A stretch of DNA of 6,888 nucleotides from an uncultured Pseudomonas sp. (GTDB lineage: Bacteria; Pseudomonadota; Gammaproteobacteria; Pseudomonadales; Pseudomonadaceae): assembly GCA_946886875.1 (NCBI GenBank), contig CAMPJN010000202.1, forward strand, positions 1-6,888, in the 5' to 3' direction. Shown piece after piece: positions 5,541-6,888 of this stretch. Position 1 is the first letter of the stretch; each line of letters starts with the position of its first letter. The notes beneath the pieces are model-generated. The model was not told where the DNA came from and searched no databases. It saw nothing but the letters and a program-made list of their open reading frames with translations. Made by a program: the position numbers and the translations under genes.

Positions 5541-6888
5541 GGATTCTGGTTTATTCGCAAGTCACCGCCGCCCGCATCGCCACCAGCATGGGCGCGCCGG
5601 AATACAGCTATTACTTCGTGTTGCGCGATTTTCTGCCAGTGCTGCAGGCGCTGGGCGAGGTGCAATTCGTCGAGCAGCCGGAGCTGGAAGTCGACCGTCT
5701 GTACGATGAAGCCTGCGCGCTGGGCCTGCGCTGCGTGTTCTTCTCCTTTTCGCCGCCGCAGAAAACCCTGGCCGATTTGCGTTGCCCGACCATCCCGGTG
5801 TTCGCCTGGGAATTCGACAGCATCCCCAACGAGCACTGGCTCGACGATCTGCATCAGGACTGGCGTTATGTGCTGGGCAAATGCGGGGTGGCGATCACCC
5901 ATTCGCAGCTGACCGTGCAGGCGGTGCGCAAGGAGATGGGCGCGGGCTATCCGATAGTCGCGATTCCGGCGCCGGTATGGGACAAGTTCGCGCGGATCAG
6001 GCAACACCCGGCCGCGCTGCCGCTGAGCAAACCTGTGCAGCTGAAGGTGCGCGCCGGGGTGGTGGTCGATAGCCAGGACCCAGCGCTGAGCCCTTATATC
6101 TTCGGCCAGAACGCCACCGCCAGGGTGGTGCAGGCGATTCGCGAGCATGAGCGGGCGATGAGTCGCCAGCAGCCGGCGCCGATAGTCGAGGAACAGGCGC
6201 CGGTCGCCACGCGCCAGGAGACGCGCTATCGCGTTACCCGCCGTTACCTGGGCGAGTGGTATCGCAAAGTGCTGTGCCGGCATTTGCCCTTCCTGCCGAA
6301 TGCCGTGCACCGGCCGCCGGTGCTCGAACTGGTGTGCGAAGACCCGAATAAACGCCTGGAACCGCGCAATACCGTGGAGCCCAAACATCCGCCCGCCACC
6401 GGGGTGACGCCGCTGATGCCGGAGTGGCAGCCGGGCGACTCGCAGCTGAAGCTGTCCGGGGTGATCTTCACCGCGCTGTTCAATCCTTACGACGGCCGCA
6501 AGAACTGGGCCGACATGCTCACGGCTTTTTGCGCGGCCTTTCGCGATACCCCCGATGCCACCCTGGTATTCAAGCTCGGGCATAACGAATACCTCTCCGC
6601 CATGCACGACATGCTGATCTGGATGGCGCGCATGCCGCGTTTCAAATGCCGCATCGTGTTGCTCCACGGTTACCTCGACGGCAGCGAATTCGACGCGCTG
6701 ATCCGCGCCAGCGCCTTCACCGTCAACGCCTCTCATGGCGAAGGCCAGTGCCTGCCGCTGATGGAGTTTCTCTCCTGCGGCAAGCCGGCGATCGCGCCGC
6801 GGCATTCGGCGATGGCCGACTATATGGACGAGCAGGTGGGCTTCGTCGTCGACAGCTGGCTGGACGCCACCGCCTGGTCCCACGACCC
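5537..6888 (+). CDS. GT-B glycosyltransferase (GT4-like), second of tandem pair, 3' truncated
   Basis: Open to the right edge, with 450 complete codons and no stop. It is a paralogue of the preceding protein along its whole length. Shared marks in order are PEYSYYFVLRDF (21-32), FFSFSPP (68-74), VFAWEFDS (88-95), AGVVVDS (173-179) in the insertion, an aromatic/basic stretch YLGEWYRKVL (237-246), a Pro-rich linker, FNPYDGRKNW (315-324; R321, K322) and GEGQCLPLMEFLSCGKP with E402 and E410 as the E-x7-E pair. By comparison with the 505-residue paralogue, roughly 60-90 C-terminal residues are missing. Its start follows the upstream stop by 40 bases, filled by the tandem repeat, so the genes are surely one operon. 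Role: probably the next sugar addition in the same glycan, since adjacent paralogous transferases often act in succession (inference). Donor and acceptor unknown. Confidence 0.85.
   Translation, partial: MRILVYSQVTAARIATSMGAPEYSYYFVLRDFLPVLQALGEVQFVEQPELEVDRLYDEACALGLRCVFFSFSPPQKTLADLRCPTIPVFAWEFDSIPNEHWLDDLHQDWRYVLGKCGVAITHSQLTVQAVRKEMGAGYPIVAIPAPVWDKFARIRQHPAALPLSKPVQLKVRAGVVVDSQDPALSPYIFGQNATARVVQAIREHERAMSRQQPAPIVEEQAPVATRQETRYRVTRRYLGEWYRKVLCRHLPFLPNAVHRPPVLELVCEDPNKRLEPRNTVEPKHPPATGVTPLMPEWQPGDSQLKLSGVIFTALFNPYDGRKNWADMLTAFCAAFRDTPDATLVFKLGHNEYLSAMHDMLIWMARMPRFKCRIVLLHGYLDGSEFDALIRASAFTVNASHGEGQCLPLMEFLSCGKPAIAPRHSAMADYMDEQVGFVVDSWLDATAWSHD

Larger units (their letters stand above)
5493..5550 (+). 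repeat. Tandem 15-base repeat carrying ribosome sites and start codons
   Basis: Three units plus a partial fourth: ATGAGGGGTTATGGC (5493-5507), ATGAGGGGCTATGGC (5508-5522), ATGAGGACTATGGC (5523-5536, one base shorter) and ATGAGGATTCTGG, which is the start of the second glycosyltransferase itself. Each unit holds GAGG or GAGGGG followed 7-8 bases later by the next unit's ATG, and each junction reads ATGGCATGA, a start-Ala-stop overlapping the next ATG. It probably arose by duplication of the downstream gene's initiation region. Confidence 0.85.

Noticed and set aside
5516..6883. Long minus-strand open frame (455 codons) opposite the second glycosyltransferase
   Set aside because: It looks like the previous antisense frame because the sense genes are paralogous. 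That resemblance is a by-product of sense conservation and does not show a real antisense gene family.

Overview
The window looks like a chromosomal segment of a Pseudomonas-type gammaproteobacterium. It is GC-rich with strong G/C third-position use. It also carries gene families (DUF2388 with a DUF4105/Lnb-N-type protein) that I associate mainly with pseudomonads, and a short intergenic repeat of pseudomonad style. This assignment rests on recall and gene content, not on a database search. There is no tRNA, rRNA, CRISPR array, insertion sequence or phage gene in view.

Layout. (1) Bases 1-69, minus strand: the first 23 codons of a probable AEC-family (auxin efflux carrier/permease-like) transporter, running off the left edge. 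(2) 226-630, plus: a 134-residue GFA-family zinc protein, divergent from the transporter. (3) 631-809: non-coding, with an imperfect inverted-repeat element and a small hairpin, between the convergent GFA and DUF4105 genes. (4) 3609 down to 810, minus: a three-gene exported-protein cluster. It has two DUF2388 paralogues of 106 residues each, then a 650-residue periplasmic protein with a DUF4105 (Lnb-N-like) region whose GTG start overlaps the preceding stop by 4 bases. (5) 3610-3978: a 369-base divergent intergenic region with a repeated 20-base element and a perfect 10-base palindrome, but no convincing promoter. (6) 3979 to the right edge, plus: two tandem paralogous GT-B glycosyltransferases of a GT4-like type, the second cut by the window end at 450 codons.

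How the parts work together. The minus-strand cluster should deliver three proteins across the inner membrane. The last one carries both an HExxH zinc-protease-like signature and a separate His...Cys signature, so it may be a two-domain envelope hydrolase or processing protein with the small DUF2388 proteins as partners; this is inference. The two glycosyltransferases are probably a cytoplasmic pair building a surface polysaccharide or glycoconjugate, but donor and acceptor cannot be read from sequence.

The most unusual stretch is the glycosyltransferase junction at 5486-5550. A 15-base unit is repeated about 3.5 times there. Each unit carries a Shine-Dalgarno-like GAGG and an ATG, and together they form a 15-codon mini-ORF. 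Its start overlaps the first gene's stop and its stop overlaps the second gene's start (ATGA at both ends), which looks like a built-in termination-reinitiation relay.
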